Positions 63,828 to 64,000 of a stretch of DNA of 64,000 bases are shown here, in pieces. The notes below the pieces were generated by a model. The model ran no database searches. It saw only the letters and a program-made list of their open reading frames with translations, and was not told where the DNA came from. Every line of letters begins with the position of its first letter. Position 1 is the first letter of the stretch. The stretch covers positions 19,540,688-19,604,687 of the forward strand of contig OZ059895.1 in assembly GCA_964057225.1 (NCBI GenBank), read 5' to 3'. This DNA is from Auanema rhodensis. Taxonomy: Eukaryota > Nematoda > Chromadorea > Rhabditida > Rhabditidae. The position numbers and the translations under genes were made by a program.

Positions 63828-64000
63828 TTCACGTAAATTTCAAAGTCATGGTTAACATGCACCAATATCAATAAAAATTTGTTTTTAGACTAATATGGAC
63901 AAGGGGAATCTAATTTTGAAAACCGCATCTCTTTATCTCTCACGTGAAGCGAGTTACATACCAAGTGCACATCACGTGTACATTTAATTAGCATAAATTA
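63828..64000 (+). repeat. Last monomer, cut by the window edge
   Basis: M364 lacks only its final 3 bases, so the array continues beyond the window. It carries CTCTCAC and a private GACAAGGGG near 63899. Confidence 0.92.

Larger units (their letters stand above)
1..64000 (+). repeat. Tandem satellite array, 176-bp monomer, 364 units
   Basis: The entire window is a head-to-tail array of one 176-bp unit in a single orientation. Monomer starts can be followed by the TTCACGTAAATTTC motif from base 1 to a projected next start at 64004, which gives 364 units. Length variants seen: eight of 172 bp, thirty of 175 bp (11 lacking one G of the GGGG at p76-79, 11 with T8 in place of TTTGTTTTT, 4 with A6T7, 3 with one A fewer in ATAAAAATTT, 1 with a shortened A-run) and one of 177 bp. 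These sum to the observed net shortfall of 61 bp. There is no unique sequence, transposon or gene between units. Unit size, homogeneity and nested higher-order repeats fit a centromeric or heterochromatic satellite of a eukaryote, more likely a plant. I do not recognise the family. All six reading frames of the monomer contain stops. Confidence 0.97.

Noticed and set aside
1-64000. Possible protein-coding repeats or long open frames
   Set aside because: All three forward frames of the monomer hit a stop (TAA at p7-9, TAG at p59-61, TAA at p44-46), all three reverse frames hit a stop within the first 18 bases, and the 176-bp period rotates the frame each unit. Any open frame is a short chance stretch.
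1-64000. CRISPR array
   Set aside because: There are no unique spacers between short repeats; the whole 176-bp unit is repeated with scattered substitutions.
1-64000. Telomeric or microsatellite arrays
   Set aside because: No TTAGGG- or TTTAGGG-type tandem runs and no short-period microsatellite; the only homopolymers are the A and T tracts inside each unit.
1-64000. Retrotransposon or other mobile insertion within the array
   Set aside because: Every successive TTCACGTAAATTTC-type start is found 172-177 bp after the last, leaving no room for an insertion.
1-64000. Known satellite identity (Arabidopsis 178-bp, maize CentC, human alpha satellite)
   Set aside because: The monomer does not resemble what I recall of these families, and similar length alone is not evidence. 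No species or family name is assigned.

Overview
The whole 64 kb window is one uninterrupted tandem satellite array. The unit is about 176 bp, AT-rich (about 32% GC in the consensus), and every copy runs head-to-tail in the same orientation. With unit position 1 placed at the TTCACG that opens the window, I count 364 monomers; the last lacks only its final 3 bases. The count closes arithmetically: 364 x 176 minus a net 61 bp of small length variants equals the observed phase. I see no gene, RNA gene, mobile element, inversion or unique sequence. All six frames of the monomer contain stops, and 176 is not a multiple of 3, so no long open frame can run through the array. Below, M1 to M364 number the monomers, and p1 to p176 number bases within a monomer.

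This points to a eukaryotic centromeric, pericentromeric or other heterochromatic satellite. The near-nucleosomal unit length, very high homogeneity and layered higher-order repeats (HORs) are typical of plant centromere satellites, but an animal source cannot be excluded. I do not recognise the family and name no species. No CENP-B box is seen.

Layout. (1) 1-13.1 kb: a length-variable zone built on an 8-monomer HOR of 1,403 bp (177-1579, 5960-7362, 7363-8765, plus truncated copies), marked by 172-bp and 175-bp monomers. The first 1,930 bp recur at 7187-9116. (2) 13.1-25.5 kb: a mosaic of re-used blocks, including one repeated exactly 48 monomers away (13150-14556 and 21592-22998). (3) 25.5-43.6 kb: nearly all monomers are exactly 176 bp; there is a second 8-monomer HOR of 1,408 bp with 7- and 6-monomer deletion derivatives, and a 3.5 kb block repeated again at 48 monomers (30215-33733 and 38662-42180). 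(4) 43.6-64 kb: modules carrying the CATGATG variant, a 23-monomer block repeated at 35 monomers (46756-50802 and 52915-56962), a 20-monomer-offset repeat, a local 6-monomer tandem duplication and a 7-monomer run of consensus-like units.

The array looks like the product of repeated in-register unequal exchange or conversion. Several HOR derivatives can be read as single crossovers that fuse two named monomer types and remove a whole number of units. Many diagnostic variants are C/T or G/A transitions at CpG, which suggests cytosine methylation. Each monomer carries several short dyad symmetries, including two CACGTG palindromes 32 bp apart. Comparisons were made by eye on diagnostic variants, so block borders are approximate to about one monomer unless stated.
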